From Yersinia proxima (GTDB taxonomy: Bacteria > Pseudomonadota > Gammaproteobacteria > Enterobacterales > Enterobacteriaceae): DNA of 64,000 nucleotides. The notes beneath the pieces were generated by a model. That model saw only the letters and a list, made by a program, of their open reading frames with translations. It ran no database searches and was not told the origin of the DNA. The stretch is taken from contig NZ_CABHYG010000016.1 in the NCBI RefSeq assembly GCF_902170785.1, positions 62,001-126,000 on the forward strand, written 5' to 3'. Within the stretch, counting starts at the first letter, position 1. Each line of letters starts with the position of its first letter. This document shows, piece after piece, positions 8,917 to 18,764 of this stretch. Both the position numbers and the translations under genes were made by a program.

Positions 8917-8991
8917 TGGGGTATCGCCAAGCGGTAAGGCACTGGATTCTGATTCCAGCATTCCGAGGTTCGAATCCTCGTACCCCAGCCA
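8917..8991 (+). tRNA. glnV: tRNA-Gln (CUG)
   Basis: 75 bases including CCA. Acceptor stem TGGGGTA/TACCCCA and anticodon CTG in CTGGATTCTGATTCCAG. It starts only five bases after the preceding Met tRNA. E. coli has a further CUG copy (glnX) at this point, which is absent here. Confidence 0.97.
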
Positions 8992-8998
8992 AATTTAG

Positions 8999-9023
8999 AA
9001 AAGCTCGCTTCAGCGGGCTTTTT
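8999..9023 (+). terminator. Terminator of the tRNA operon
   Basis: AAAGCTCGC, TTCA loop, GCGGGCTTTTT. The hairpin begins eight bases after the last tRNA and ends in a T-run. Confidence 0.85.
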
Positions 9024-9120
9024 GCTTTTCTGCATTTTGTTTTTTTTTGCTGTGATGTGATTTTTTCGCTGCAATAAAATTTGAATTTTGCTTTTCAACA
9101 AAAGAACAAGAAACGTGCCC

Positions 9121-9151
9121 CGTCGCCAAGAAACAACTATTTCTGGCGACG
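9121..9151 (-). terminator. Hairpin behind ubiF
   Basis: CGTCGCCA-AGAAA and TTTC-TGGCGACG flank a short loop. It lies 14 bases past the ubiF stop on the minus strand. A strong stem with no clear T-run, so it may act as an mRNA end stabiliser or weak terminator facing the tRNA operon. Confidence 0.5.
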
Positions 9152-9164
9152 AGTGATAAAATAC

Positions 9165-10355
9165 CTACAGCCCTAATGCATACTTCAATGCATGTTCCTT
9201 GAGTTTACCCGCACGTTGGGCCGCCATCAGCGCCAAATTACGCACAAATTTTACCGCAGGTAAGTCATTACTGAATGCGGTGTAAAACACATCCATTCCA
9301 CTTTGCATAATCAAATTATCAGTACGGCGGCGGCGCTGATAACGCTGCAATACCTGCTCGCTATGCCAGGATTCTGCCTGTTCACGCGCCTGGTTTAACA
9401 CCTCCAGTAACGCATCGACATCCCGATAACCCAGATTAACCCCCTGCCCCGCCAATGGATTGATGGTATGCGCCGCATCGCCCAGTAATACCAACCCCGG
9501 CTGCACATATTGCTGCGCATGGCGGCGAACCAAAGGGAAAGAACCTGCAGCAATGGCGTTGACAGTTCCCAAGCGAGATGGGAAAGCCGCAGCAACCTCT
9601 TGATTCAATTGTGCCAGCGGCAATGCCTGAAGTTGACGGATACGTTGAGGGCTGTCGTACCAAACCAATGATGCCCAGTTATCAAACAATGGCAGGAACG
9701 CTCTTGGGCCAGAAGGGAAAAACTGCTGCCAGGTGGTGTCTTGCTGAGCAGTGTCGGTCTCGACAGTAATTAACATACAGGACTGGCGATATTGCCAACC
9801 GCTGGTGCCAATCCCAGCTAAACGGCGTACCAGAGAATTAGCTCCATCCGCACCCACTACTAAATGGCTCTGTATCTCTCGCTGTGCATCTAACGTGATT
9901 TTCCAATAGTCATCTACTCTAACCATTGTTTGCAGCCGTGACGGGCACAGTAACGTCAAATTAGGGCATGTTGCCATCTGTTGCCATAGCGCCAACTGTA
10001 AAACCCGGTTCTCGACCATAAAGCCCAGTTCAGGCAATGACAGCGACGCCGCATCAAAAACAACTTGAGAACCCGGCTGTTCCCATGTTTCCAATCGACG
10101 ATAAGGTGCATAGCGCATCTGTTGCACTTGCGGCCAGGCTCCGAGCTGTTTCAGCAAGGATACCGAGGTGCATCCAATCGCGGAAACCCGTAAGTCCGGC
10201 ACACTTTCAGCCTCAAACGGCTGCGGAGCCTCATGTTCCAGTAATGCCACTGACCAGCCAGTTTGTGCCAGCCCAAGCGCGGCAGCGGCACCTACCATGC
10301 CTCCGCCCACGACCACAACATCATAATTTGGTTGCGATTTATCCATTTTGGCCAT
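9165..10355 (-). CDS. ubiF: 3-demethoxyubiquinol 3-hydroxylase UbiF
   Basis: FAD-dependent monooxygenase that adds the last ring hydroxyl in aerobic ubiquinone synthesis. It has 396 residues (E. coli 391). The FAD-binding motif VVVVGGGMVGAAAALGLAQ is at residues 14-32. The family DG motif is VVGADGANSLVRR, and the second FAD motif LLGDAAHTINPLAGQG is near residue 290. The C-terminus LKEHALKYALGL matches E. coli UbiF closely. The start at 10355 gives MAKMDKSQPNYDVVVVG; a start three codons later is equally possible. It is a single gene divergent from miaB. Confidence 0.93.
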   Translation of the reverse strand: MAKMDKSQPNYDVVVVGGGMVGAAAALGLAQTGWSVALLEHEAPQPFEAESVPDLRVSAIGCTSVSLLKQLGAWPQVQQMRYAPYRRLETWEQPGSQVVFDAASLSLPELGFMVENRVLQLALWQQMATCPNLTLLCPSRLQTMVRVDDYWKITLDAQREIQSHLVVGADGANSLVRRLAGIGTSGWQYRQSCMLITVETDTAQQDTTWQQFFPSGPRAFLPLFDNWASLVWYDSPQRIRQLQALPLAQLNQEVAAAFPSRLGTVNAIAAGSFPLVRRHAQQYVQPGLVLLGDAAHTINPLAGQGVNLGYRDVDALLEVLNQAREQAESWHSEQVLQRYQRRRRTDNLIMQSGMDVFYTAFSNDLPAVKFVRNLALMAAQRAGKLKEHALKYALGL

Positions 10356-10589
10356 TCTTAGAAGTTAAAATAACACCTGTATTTTGTCGGCAGACAGTGT
10401 ACCGGATTTTTCATTACTCCACAGGATAAGTAAGCCGTTATGCGGTGGTCATCGCAACGGCAAATGACTACAATAGCCCTATAACTACGGAGCCTTTGTG
10501 CTACCCACTATTCGATGACGGAACACTGCATAGAGCATTGCGTCACGCGATGTGACTTTTATGATGAATTTTTTGGCGGTAGATAGGCT

Positions 10590-12014
10590 ATGACTAAAAA
10601 ACTACACATCAAAACCTGGGGCTGCCAGATGAATGAATACGATTCATCTAAAATGGCTGATTTGCTGGCCAGCACCCACGGCTACCAATTGACAGAGATC
10701 CCCGAAGAGGCAGATTTACTGTTACTCAATACCTGCTCAATCCGCGAAAAAGCACAGGAAAAAGTATTCAGCCTGCTTGGGCACTGGAAACTGCTGAAAG
10801 AGAAAAATCCAGAGCTCATTATTGGTGTGGGGGGGTGTGTGGCATCTCAGGAAGGTGAGCATCTGCGCCAACGTGCTCCTTGTGTCGATGTCATTTTCGG
10901 TCCGCAAACCCTGCATCGTTTGCCGGAAATGATTAATCACGTGCAAGGCACACACAGCCCTGTGGTGGATATCAGTTTCCCAGAAATTGAAAAATTTGAC
11001 CGCCTGCCGGAACCTCGCGCTGAAGGGCCGACAGCATTTGTCTCCATTATGGAAGGTTGCAATAAATACTGCACATTCTGTGTCGTACCTTATACCCGTG
11101 GCGAGGAAGTTAGCCGGCCAAGTGACGATATCTTGTTTGAAATCGCACAGTTAGCCGCTCAAGGTGTGCGAGAAGTAAATCTGCTAGGGCAGAATGTCAA
11201 TGCATATCGTGGTGCCACTTATGATGGTGATATCTGTAGTTTTGCCGAACTATTGCGGCTAGTTGCCGCCATTGATGGTATCGATCGAGTGCGCTTTACC
11301 ACCAGCCATCCTATTGAGTTTACTGATGATATTATTGACGTTTATCGGGATACTCCCGAACTGGTGAGTTTCCTGCATTTGCCGGTGCAAAGTGGCTCTG
11401 ATCGTATTTTAACCATGATGAAGCGGGCGCATACCGCGCTGGAATACAAAGCTATCATCCGTAAACTGCGTCAGGCTCGACCTGATATCCAAATCAGCTC
11501 TGACTTTATTATCGGTTTCCCCGGTGAAACTCAGCAAGATTTTGAGCAAACCATGAAACTGGTGGCAGATGTCGGTTTTGATACCAGTTACAGCTTTATT
11601 TACTCGCCACGCCCCGGCACACCGGCGGCAGACCTGCCAGACGATGTGTCCGAAGAAGAGAAAAAGCAGCGGTTACACATCTTGCAAGAGCGCATTACTC
11701 AACAAGCTATGGAAATCAGCCGAAAAATGGTGGGTACTGTGCAACGCATTCTGGTGGAAGGCACATCTCGTAAGAATGTGATGGAATTGGCGGGGCGCAC
11801 TGAAAATAATCGGGTCGTGAACTTTGAAGGCACACCTGAAATGATCGGTAAATTCGTCGATGTTGAAATCGTTAATGTTTATGCCAGTTCACTCCGCGGC
11901 ATTGTGCTGCGCACCGAAGATCAGATGGATCTGCGTATTCATGAATCGCCGCAATCAGTGATTGCCCGCACCCGCAAAGAAAATGAGTTAGGCGTCGGCC
12001 TGTATCAACCCTGA
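10590..12014 (+). CDS. miaB: tRNA-2-methylthio-N6-isopentenyladenosine synthase MiaB
   Basis: Radical SAM methylthiotransferase that adds the 2-methylthio group to i6A37 of tRNAs reading codons starting with U. It has 474 residues, as in E. coli. The N-terminal domain carries the three cysteines of the auxiliary cluster ([28 protein letters not shown]). The radical SAM motif is [16 protein letters not shown] at about residues 156-171. A C-terminal TRAM domain follows. ATG 10590 is preceded by TGGCGGTAG. It has its own terminator, so it is separate from ybeZ. Confidence 0.97.
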   Translation: MTKKLHIKTWGCQMNEYDSSKMADLLASTHGYQLTEIPEEADLLLLNTCSIREKAQEKVFSLLGHWKLLKEKNPELIIGVGGCVASQEGEHLRQRAPCVDVIFGPQTLHRLPEMINHVQGTHSPVVDISFPEIEKFDRLPEPRAEGPTAFVSIMEGCNKYCTFCVVPYTRGEEVSRPSDDILFEIAQLAAQGVREVNLLGQNVNAYRGATYDGDICSFAELLRLVAAIDGIDRVRFTTSHPIEFTDDIIDVYRDTPELVSFLHLPVQSGSDRILTMMKRAHTALEYKAIIRKLRQARPDIQISSDFIIGFPGETQQDFEQTMKLVADVGFDTSYSFIYSPRPGTPAADLPDDVSEEEKKQRLHILQERITQQAMEISRKMVGTVQRILVEGTSRKNVMELAGRTENNRVVNFEGTPEMIGKFVDVEIVNVYASSLRGIVLRTEDQMDLRIHESPQSVIARTRKENELGVGLYQP

Positions 12015-12043
12015 TTGCAATTTTGCGAGCCAGTCCGCACCAG

Positions 12044-12075
12044 CAGGCGCTGCATTGTCAGTGCCTGTTTTATTT
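12044..12075 (+). terminator. Rho-independent terminator of miaB
   Basis: CAGGCGCTG (12044-12052), loop CATTGT, CAGTGCCTG (12059-12067), then TTTTATTT. Eight of nine stem positions are Watson-Crick pairs. It starts 30 bases after the miaB stop. Confidence 0.88.
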
Positions 12076-12324
12076 TAGCGGGGCGTTATGCAAATTCGTT
12101 TTTTTAAGTTGCACCATCTGCTGGCCGCTATTTCAATAGAGGCCGAAGGCACGGATTCATAAGCCGCACACTTGCGTCCACACGGTGCACCATGAATAAT
12201 TCACAAATGACATGTATGATTGACGTTATATCGGGCAACCAATACTAATGAATGATATTCCCCATAACGGGAAATTGCAGTCAGGCTTCAAACAAACCGG
12301 CCCTTAGTGACCCAGAGGAACGCA

Positions 12325-13398
12325 GTGACTCAGAGAAACAGTTTGCACGTAGTGACACAAGAAATCTTGCTGGAACCCGCCGATAATCAGCGTTTGCTGA
12401 GCTTATGCGGCCCTTTTGATGACAACATCAAGCAGTTGGAACGCAGGTTAGGCATTGAAATTAATCGCCGCGACAACCGTTTCAAGTTAGTCGGTAAGAA
12501 TATCTGCGTGGTTGCAGCGGCAGATATCCTGCGCCATCTGTATGTTGATACGGCCCCTATCCGTGGTGTCATCCCCGATATCGATCCCGAGGCTATTCAC
12601 CTCGCGGTGAAAGAAAGCCGCGTGTTAGAACAAACTGCCGAAAGTGTGCCGGATTACGGCAAAGCCGTTAACATTCGCACCAAACGCGGGATGGTCAAGC
12701 CTCGCACACCCAATCAGGCACAATACATTGCTAATATTCTCGATCATGATATTACTTTCGGGATTGGGCCAGCCGGTACGGGTAAAACCTATCTGGCCGT
12801 TGCCGCAGCAGTTGATGCTCTGGAGCGCCAAAACGTACGACGCATTTTGCTAACTCGCCCGGCGGTTGAAGCCGGGGAAAAACTGGGGTTTTTACCCGGT
12901 GACCTCAGCCAAAAAGTCGATCCTTACTTGCGCCCACTCTATGATGCTCTGTTTGAAATGCTTGGCTTTGAGCGAGTGGAGAAACTGATTGAGCGCAATG
13001 TGATTGAAGTGGCTCCGCTGGCGTATATGCGCGGTCGCACACTGAATGATGCGTTTATCATTTTAGATGAAAGCCAGAACACCACCATCGAACAGATGAA
13101 AATGTTCCTGACCCGCATGGGTTTCAATTCCAAAGCGGTAATTACCGGTGATGTTACGCAAACTGACTTGCCACGCCACCAGAAGTCCGGCTTAAGCCAT
13201 GCCATCGAAGTATTATCCGGGGTAGAAGAGCTGAGCTTTAACTTCTTCCATAGCGAAGATGTGGTGCGCCACCCCGTCGTCGCTCAAGTGGTCATTGCTT
13301 ATGAAGCCTGGGAAGCAGCCGAACAAAAACGTAAAGATGCCATCGCCGAACAACGTAAGCGGGAAACTCACACCCCGTCTGAGCAGGAGGCTCCGTGA
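12325..13398 (+). CDS. ybeZ: PhoH-like NTPase YbeZ
   Basis: Predicted ATPase of the PhoH family, a partner of the rRNA-maturing nuclease YbeY encoded next to it. It is 357 residues from this start. The Walker A motif is [11 protein letters not shown] and Walker B is [10 protein letters not shown], followed by ITGDVTQTD. All candidate starts are non-ATG: GTG 12307, GTG 12325, TTG 12343 and GTG 12352. GTG 12325 is chosen because AGAGGAA ends four bases before it. The first two lie in a tandem 18-base imperfect repeat. The leader up to 12324 shows only the miaB terminator and no other gene. The gene overlaps ybeY by four bases. Confidence 0.9.
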   Translation: MTQRNSLHVVTQEILLEPADNQRLLSLCGPFDDNIKQLERRLGIEINRRDNRFKLVGKNICVVAAADILRHLYVDTAPIRGVIPDIDPEAIHLAVKESRVLEQTAESVPDYGKAVNIRTKRGMVKPRTPNQAQYIANILDHDITFGIGPAGTGKTYLAVAAAVDALERQNVRRILLTRPAVEAGEKLGFLPGDLSQKVDPYLRPLYDALFEMLGFERVEKLIERNVIEVAPLAYMRGRTLNDAFIILDESQNTTIEQMKMFLTRMGFNSKAVITGDVTQTDLPRHQKSGLSHAIEVLSGVEELSFNFFHSEDVVRHPVVAQVVIAYEAWEAAEQKRKDAIAEQRKRETHTPSEQEAP

Positions 13399-13868
13399 GC
13401 CAGGTTATTCTCGATCTACAAATTGCCTGCGCTGACAGCCAGGGTTTACCGACCGAAGCAGATTTTCAGCATTGGTTGGAAGCAGTATTACCTCAATTTC
13501 AAGAAGTCTCTGAAGTGACTATCCGAGTGGTTGATGAAGCAGAAAGTCATGAGCTGAATCTCACCTATCGCGGTAAAGATAAACCGACCAATGTCTTGTC
13601 TTTTCCATTTGAGGCCCCACCTGAGATTGAGCTGCCACTACTGGGTGATTTGATCATTTGTCGTCAGGTAGTTGAACAAGAAGCGTCTGAGCAAGAGAAA
13701 GCACTATTGGCTCATTGGGCGCATATGGTTGTTCACGGCAGTCTGCATCTGCTAGGGTATGACCACATCGTTGACGATGAAGCAGAAGAAATGGAGTCGA
13801 TTGAGACTGAAATAATGCAAAGTTTGGGCTACCCAGACCCGTATATTTCAGAGAAAGACCCCGAGTAA
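13395..13868 (+). CDS. ybeY: Endoribonuclease YbeY
   Basis: Zinc-dependent RNase needed for 16S rRNA 3'-end maturation and 70S quality control. It has 157 residues (E. coli 155). The zinc motif [11 protein letters not shown] has the three family histidines, and the conserved Arg motif [16 protein letters not shown] is present. The GTG start at 13395 overlaps the ybeZ stop as GTGA, with GAGGAGG upstream, so translation is coupled. The C-terminal tail is short and acidic. Confidence 0.96.
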   Translation: MSQVILDLQIACADSQGLPTEADFQHWLEAVLPQFQEVSEVTIRVVDEAESHELNLTYRGKDKPTNVLSFPFEAPPEIELPLLGDLIICRQVVEQEASEQEKALLAHWAHMVVHGSLHLLGYDHIVDDEAEEMESIETEIMQSLGYPDPYISEKDPE

Positions 13869-13877
13869 CCCCGTTAT

Positions 13878-13898
13878 ACAGGGTGTATACCACCCTGT
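13878..13898 (+). other. Hairpin between ybeY and ybeX
   Basis: ACAGGGTG, loop TATAC, CACCCTGT. It is a perfect 8-bp stem nine bases after the ybeY stop. No T-run follows, so it is more likely an RNA processing or stabilising element than a full terminator. Confidence 0.5.
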
Positions 13899-13982
13899 TA
13901 ATAAGGGTAAAGCTGTCGGCGGTGTGTGTTTACCACTGCCGATAAAATATAATCTTACATGGGTAAACTTAACTAAAACGCC

Positions 13983-14861
13983 ATGAGCGACGACCACTCA
14001 CAAAACAATGATAGCCCCAGTCCCAAGAAAGGGTTCTTTACTCTCATCCTTAACCAGTTATTCCACGGCGAACCCAAGAACCGTGGCGATCTGGTAGAGC
14101 TTATCCGTGATTCTGAGCAAAACGATCTGATCGATCCCGATACCCGCGATATGCTGGAAGGCGTGATGGATATCGCCGAACAGCGTGTACGGGACATCAT
14201 GATCCCCCGCTCTCAAATGGTCACATTAAAGCGTAATCAAACGCTGGATGAGTGTTTGGATGTCATTATTGAATCTGCTCACTCCCGCTTTCCGGTGATC
14301 AGTGAAGATAAAGATCACATTGAAGGCATTCTGATGGCCAAGGATTTGCTGCCGTTTATGCGCACAGATTCTGAGCCATTCAGCATTGATAAAGTCTTAC
14401 GGACGGCGGTTGTTGTGCCAGAAAGTAAGCGCGTCGATCGGATGCTGAAAGAGTTCCGCTCACAACGCTATCACATGGCTATTGTCATTGATGAGTTTGG
14501 TGGCGTTTCCGGCCTGGTAACCATTGAAGATATTCTTGAGCTGATCGTTGGCGAAATTGAAGATGAGTATGACGATGAAGAAGACAGAGATGTTCGTCAA
14601 CTCAGTCGGCACACTTACACTATTCGTGCGCTGACACCCATTGAGGATTTCAATGATGTATTCAACACCCATTTCAGCGACGATGAAGTGGATACCATCG
14701 GTGGTTTGGTGATGCAGGCATTTGGTCATTTACCTGCTCGCGGTGAAACCATTGAAATTCAAGGTTACTTATTTAAAGTTGCCATGGCGGATAGCCGACG
14801 TATTATTCAGGTTCATGTGAAAATCCCGGATGATGCTCCGCAACCCAAACTGGAAGAATAA
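13983..14861 (+). CDS. ybeX: CorC/YbeX, CBS-domain protein
   Basis: Cytoplasmic protein of the CorC/HlyC family. It is linked to Co2+/Mg2+ efflux via CorA in older work and to ribosome metabolism together with YbeY in more recent work. It has 292 residues (E. coli 292). Two CBS domains span about residues 70-190 ([16 protein letters not shown], then [17 protein letters not shown]). A CorC/HlyC C-terminal domain follows ([19 protein letters not shown]). There is no membrane segment. It starts at ATG 13983, 114 bases after ybeY, and lnt begins seven bases after its stop. Confidence 0.95.
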   Translation: MSDDHSQNNDSPSPKKGFFTLILNQLFHGEPKNRGDLVELIRDSEQNDLIDPDTRDMLEGVMDIAEQRVRDIMIPRSQMVTLKRNQTLDECLDVIIESAHSRFPVISEDKDHIEGILMAKDLLPFMRTDSEPFSIDKVLRTAVVVPESKRVDRMLKEFRSQRYHMAIVIDEFGGVSGLVTIEDILELIVGEIEDEYDDEEDRDVRQLSRHTYTIRALTPIEDFNDVFNTHFSDDEVDTIGGLVMQAFGHLPARGETIEIQGYLFKVAMADSRRIIQVHVKIPDDAPQPKLEE

Positions 14862-14868
14862 ATCCTCG

Positions 14869-16446
14869 ATGTCTATCGCTTCATACCTTCAACGCCAGTG
14901 GGTTCGCGCCCTACTGGCGCTATTTTTTGGCGCCTGCGGTACGCTGGCTTATTCCCCATTTGATAGTTGGCCTGCGGCCATTGTTTCGCTGTTCGGCTTA
15001 CTCAGCCTGACATTGAATCGCACCACTAAACAAGCCGCTTTTATCGGCTTTTGTTGGGGTATGGGGCTGTTTGGCACTGGTATTAACTGGGTCTATGTCA
15101 GCATCTCCGAATTCGGCGGCATGCCAACGGCCATCAATATTTTCCTGGTGGTGCTACTGGCGGCATATCTCTCACTTTACACCATGCTATTTGCCGGTTT
15201 ATTAGCCCGCGTATGCCCTAAAACAACCTGGTGGCGACTGGCTATTGCGGCGCCTGTGGTATGGCAGTTAACTGAGTTCTTGCGCGGCTGGGTATTAACT
15301 GGCTTCCCATGGCTGCAATTCGGCTACAGCCAAATAAACGGCCCCCTGCGTGGTATTGCGCCTATTCTCGGTGTCGATGGCATCACCTTTATGCTGATGT
15401 CCATCAGTGGATTACTGGTTTACGCCTGCTATCAACGCCGTATCACGGCAGCAATAGTTGCAATAGCAATGTTATTGTTACCCTGGCCGCTGCGCCAGTT
15501 GCATTGGTTCACACCAGAGCCAGAACGCGCAGTTAATATCGCTATGGTGCAGGGTAACATTGCTCAGTCAATGAAATGGGACCCCAAAGTCCTGCTCAAA
15601 ACATTACAGATTTATCTTGATGAAACGCGCCCATTTATGGGCAAAGCTCCCATTATCATTTGGCCGGAATCCGCGATCCCAGATATTGAAACCGATCAAA
15701 CTACCTTCCTGACGATGGTTGATGGCCTGATGCGGGCAAACCACAGCAGCCTGATTACCGGTATTGTTGATGCACAGCGTCGCCCAGAAGGTAAGGGATA
15801 CCACTTCTTCAACAGCATTATCGTATTGGGGGATAAAGAACCATACCAATACCCGACTCGCAACCGCTACAGCAAACATCACCTGGTTCCTTTTGGTGAG
15901 TTTGTGCCGCTGGAGACACTGCTGCGCCCACTGGCACCGTTCTTTGATTTACCGATGTCATCTTTCAGTCGGGGCGACTATGTGCAACCACAGCTTAATG
16001 TGGCTGGATTTAACCTAACAGCCGCTATTTGCTATGAAATCGTCCTGGGCCAACAGGTTCGGGACAACTTCAATCCTGATACCAACTTCTTGCTGACGGT
16101 ATCCAACGATGCATGGTTTGGTCACTCTATCGGGCCATGGCAGCATTTTCAGATGGCACGTATGCGCGCGCTTGAATTGGGTCGTCCTCTGTTGCGCAGT
16201 ACCAATAATGGTATAACGGCGGCAGTTGGCCCAAGCGGTGAAGTCCTGGCGCAAATTCCACAATTTACTCAGCAAGTGCTGGAAGTTAAGGTCACACCGA
16301 CTACCGGTATTACCCCTTATGCCCGGTTTGGTTCTTGGCCAATGTGGATTATCACACTAATACTGGGAGCATTGACGCTATACCGTGCCGCCCGTTGTCG
16401 CTCTGACAAGCAATGTCGAGCTGATAAAAATAACCCCGTAACTTGA
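14869..16446 (+). CDS. lnt: Apolipoprotein N-acyltransferase Lnt
   Basis: Inner-membrane enzyme that adds the third acyl chain to lipoproteins. It has 525 residues from ATG 14869 ([20 protein letters not shown]), matching [20 protein letters not shown] of E. coli. A longer in-frame start inside ybeX is rejected. The N-terminal half has about six membrane segments. The nitrilase domain carries the catalytic Glu ([10 protein letters not shown]), Lys ([14 protein letters not shown]) and Cys ([12 protein letters not shown]). A C-terminal membrane segment ([14 protein letters not shown]) and a basic tail end the protein. Confidence 0.96.
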   Translation: MSIASYLQRQWVRALLALFFGACGTLAYSPFDSWPAAIVSLFGLLSLTLNRTTKQAAFIGFCWGMGLFGTGINWVYVSISEFGGMPTAINIFLVVLLAAYLSLYTMLFAGLLARVCPKTTWWRLAIAAPVVWQLTEFLRGWVLTGFPWLQFGYSQINGPLRGIAPILGVDGITFMLMSISGLLVYACYQRRITAAIVAIAMLLLPWPLRQLHWFTPEPERAVNIAMVQGNIAQSMKWDPKVLLKTLQIYLDETRPFMGKAPIIIWPESAIPDIETDQTTFLTMVDGLMRANHSSLITGIVDAQRRPEGKGYHFFNSIIVLGDKEPYQYPTRNRYSKHHLVPFGEFVPLETLLRPLAPFFDLPMSSFSRGDYVQPQLNVAGFNLTAAICYEIVLGQQVRDNFNPDTNFLLTVSNDAWFGHSIGPWQHFQMARMRALELGRPLLRSTNNGITAAVGPSGEVLAQIPQFTQQVLEVKVTPTTGITPYARFGSWPMWIITLILGALTLYRAARCRSDKQCRADKNNPVT

Positions 16447-16454
16447 GCATCTTT

Positions 16455-17039
16455 ATGTCACTGAAACCTGAATTTATCCTCACGACTGAAGCGCAATTAA
16501 GCGAGCATTACGCCGCGCCTAATAAGAATGTGTTGAAGAAACAAATAGATCACATTGATGATTATGCCAAAAAGCTGATTGCCGCCGCGCCATTTGCGGT
16601 GTTGGGTACGTTGGGTGCTAACGGAATCGACTGCTCACCCAAAGGTGGCGAACCGGGTTTTATTCATGTGCAGGATAGTAAAACACTGATGCTGCCAGAC
16701 CGGCCAGGCAATAACCGTCTGGATGGTATCCGCAATCTGTTGCATAACCCCTTTGTCGGCATCTTGTTCCTGATCCCTGGCTGGACTGAAGGTTTTCGGG
16801 TTAATGGCCGGGCAAAAATTTCCGTCGACCCTGAACTGTGCGAACGTTTTAGCCAAAACGGTCAACCGGCCCGGAGTGTGTTAGTGATTGAAGTTGATGA
16901 GGTGTTTATACACTGTGGCCGCGCAATTACCTTTGCCGACCTGTGGAACCCAGAGAAACATGCCGGCAAAGAAAGTGTGCCAACGGCACTGGAAGTTTTT
17001 AAAGCTCATCTGGCAATTAATAATCACCAGTTAAGTTAA
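16455..17039 (+). CDS. PPOX-type FMN-dependent flavoprotein
   Basis: Member of the pyridoxamine-5'-phosphate-oxidase-like split-barrel family; 194 residues from ATG 16455. It matches the layout of the subfamily once called MSMEG_1061-like: an N-terminal helix region, then AAPFAVLGTLGANGIDCSPK, MLPDRPGNNRLDGIRN, and IPGWTEGFRVNGRA. These form the FMN site of such oxidases. The substrate is unknown. It begins eight bases after the lnt stop and may be co-transcribed. In E. coli no such gene sits between lnt and gltI. An in-frame TTG at 16443 is a less likely start. Confidence 0.8.
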   Translation: MSLKPEFILTTEAQLSEHYAAPNKNVLKKQIDHIDDYAKKLIAAAPFAVLGTLGANGIDCSPKGGEPGFIHVQDSKTLMLPDRPGNNRLDGIRNLLHNPFVGILFLIPGWTEGFRVNGRAKISVDPELCERFSQNGQPARSVLVIEVDEVFIHCGRAITFADLWNPEKHAGKESVPTALEVFKAHLAINNHQLS

Positions 17040-17131
17040 TCTGCTATAAAAATGACCAATAGTTAAACTAATCGATAGTATGCCATCTTCGGCAACTGAT
17101 TAATTAACCCTCCTCCTCCGAATACTATTTC

Positions 17132-17170
17132 ATAGCCCTGATAAACAGGGCTATTTACCCCCCTGTTTTT
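17132..17170 (+). terminator. Two mutually exclusive hairpins, the second a terminator
   Basis: Hairpin A: ATAGCCCTG (17132-17140), ATAAA, CAGGGCTAT (17146-17154), a perfect 9-bp stem. Hairpin B: AAACAGGG (17143-17150), ten bases, CCCTGTTT (17161-17168), then TT. Both use the same CAGGG. B has the shape of a rho-independent terminator, and A would block it. It lies about 95 bases downstream of the PPOX gene. Confidence 0.65.
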
Positions 17171-17626
17171 CCTCGACTGGCACAGACCTTGCATTGTTTC
17201 TAATCAAATAGTGTTAGCTATCCACCAATATCTGCTTTGTATTAAGTGATCAAAGGGAATGGCCCCGATGAATAGGCACCGTATGTTTCAAATGAGGGAA
17301 TTACCATTATTAGTATGCACATTTATGGGGCACATCACGCACCGCCATAGTGCGCTACTGTTTTATTGCCTCTCTTTGGTGCGATTTGCGTCTCAAAAAA
17401 CAAACATTTATTCATCATTTACATAACAATTAGCTATTTTTTAAAGATAATCTGATACAAGTAACAATGAAAATAGCCTGTTAACCAACAAATATCTGTG
17501 GTTACGCAAGCACAGCAAAATAAGACAGTTTTTGGCATTTCACGTTTGTCACATGACTACATTTTAAGTATCACAACATCGAGTCAGAAAACATTAGGCA
17601 AAAAACAACCGCAAAGGAGTTGGACC
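17171..17626. other. Long gap upstream of gltI
   Basis: About 455 bases without a credible gene. The part nearest gltI is AT-rich and must hold its promoter and leader. AAAGGAG at 17613-17619 is the gltI ribosome binding site. An open frame runs through 17498-17626 into gltI but encodes no signal peptide at its start, so I treat it as non-coding. Confidence 0.5.
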
Positions 17627-18541
17627 ATGCATATGCGTAAATTGGCGTTAGCGCTACTGTTAGCTGGGATGGCAAGTGGCGTAGCCCATGCAGAAGATGC
17701 AGCAAAAGCAGATGCTTCTGTTGACACTTTGAAGAAGATCAAAGATAACGGCGTTATCGTGGTCGGTCACCGTGAATCTTCCGTCCCATTCTCTTACTAC
17801 GATAACCAACAGAAAGTCGTGGGTTATTCACAAGATTATTCCAATCTGATCGTCGATGCGATCAAGAAAAAACTCAATGCCCCAGACCTCCAGGTAAAAC
17901 TGATCCCCATCACTTCGCAGAACCGTATTCCATTGCTGCAAAACGGGACCTTTGATTTCGAGTGTGGTTCTACCACCAACAACCTGGAACGTCAGCAACA
18001 AGCCGCGTTCTCTAACACCATTTTTGTTGTCGGTACGCGTCTGTTAACCAAAAAAGGCTCTGAAGTTAAAGATTTCAAAGACTTGGCAGGAAAACCAGTG
18101 GTCGTTACCTCCGGAACCACCTCTGAAGTACTGCTTAATAAATTGAATGAAAAAGACAAAATGGACATGCGTATCATCAGCGCTAAAGACCACGGCGACT
18201 CTTTCCGCACTCTGGAAAGTGGCCGCGCCGTCGCCTTTATGATGGATGATGCCTTGCTGGCAGGCGAACGTGCTAAAGCCAAGAAACCTGATCAGTGGGA
18301 TATCGTCGGTACGCCACAATCTCAGGAAGCCTACGGCTGCATGCTGCGTAAAAACGATCCAGCCTTTAAAGCTCTGTTGGATGAAACCATCGCAACTGCA
18401 CAAACCTCTGGTGTGGCTGAAAAGTCCTTTGACCGTTGGTTCAAAAACCCAATTCCACCGAAAAATCTTAACCTGAATTTCTCACTGTCTGATGAGATGA
18501 AGGTGCTGTTCAAAGCCCCTAACGATAAAGCATTGAACTAA
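17627..18541 (+). CDS. gltI: Glutamate/aspartate ABC transporter, periplasmic binding protein
   Basis: Periplasmic receptor of the GltIJKL importer for L-glutamate and L-aspartate. It has 304 residues from ATG 17627. A signal peptide (MHMRKLALALLLAGMASGVAHA, cleavage near 22) is followed by a class-3 solute-binding fold. Strongly conserved stretches include GVIVVGHRESSVPFSYYDNQ, FDFECGSTTNN and ESGRAVAFMMDDALLAGE. Starting further upstream would bury the signal peptide. The 300-base gap to gltJ holds an ERIC element and a terminator, which fits higher expression of the binding protein than of the membrane parts. Confidence 0.96.
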   Translation: MHMRKLALALLLAGMASGVAHAEDAAKADASVDTLKKIKDNGVIVVGHRESSVPFSYYDNQQKVVGYSQDYSNLIVDAIKKKLNAPDLQVKLIPITSQNRIPLLQNGTFDFECGSTTNNLERQQQAAFSNTIFVVGTRLLTKKGSEVKDFKDLAGKPVVVTSGTTSEVLLNKLNEKDKMDMRIISAKDHGDSFRTLESGRAVAFMMDDALLAGERAKAKKPDQWDIVGTPQSQEAYGCMLRKNDPAFKALLDETIATAQTSGVAEKSFDRWFKNPIPPKNLNLNFSLSDEMKVLFKAPNDKALN

Positions 18542-18597
18542 CAATAATAATCAGGGCCAGCTCTGCTAGCCCTACAGATTGATGATGAACCGATGGG

Positions 18598-18722
18598 ATA
18601 CCCAATAGATTTCAGAGTGCAGGAAGGCGGCAAGCAAGAGAATCCTGATGAGCTTATGCAAATAAGTGATTCAGGTGAACGAGGGTAGCCAACACATCTG
18701 CAATTTGAAAGATGCAGGGTAA
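18598..18722 (+). repeat. ERIC element between gltI and gltJ
   Basis: About 125 bases with imperfect terminal inverted repeats (ATACCCAATAGATTTC... and ...TTTGAAAGATGCAGGGTA). The core AATCCTGATGAGCTTATGC, AAATAAGTGATTCAGGTGA corresponds to the ERIC core (AATCCCCAGGAGCTTACAT, AAGTAAGTGACTGGGGTGA). It is transcribed as part of the gltI-gltJ spacer and would fold into a long hairpin. Confidence 0.9.
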
Positions 18723-18729
18723 AGACAGG

Positions 18730-18764
18730 ATGCGGGGTGGCCGTTCCCCACTCCGCATTTTTTT
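18730..18764 (+). terminator. Internal terminator before gltJ, possible 3' end of an SroC-like sRNA
   Basis: ATGCGGGGTGG, loop CCGTT, CCCCACTCCGCAT, then a run of seven T. In E. coli the small RNA SroC is released from this same gltI-gltJ spacer and ends at such a terminator. An equivalent RNA here is an inference, because the ERIC insertion changes the upstream part. Confidence 0.75.

Noticed and set aside
8341-9000. tRNA cluster as an attachment site for an island
   Set aside because: No integrase, direct repeat of a tRNA 3' end or foreign gene block was seen next to it.
8868-9101. A 77-residue minus-strand frame
   Set aside because: It runs through two tRNA genes and the operon terminator; this is a common false call on tRNA clusters.
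17498-17626. N-terminal extension of gltI
   Set aside because: It would hide the signal peptide, and the strong ribosome binding site is at 17613-17619, just before ATG 17627.
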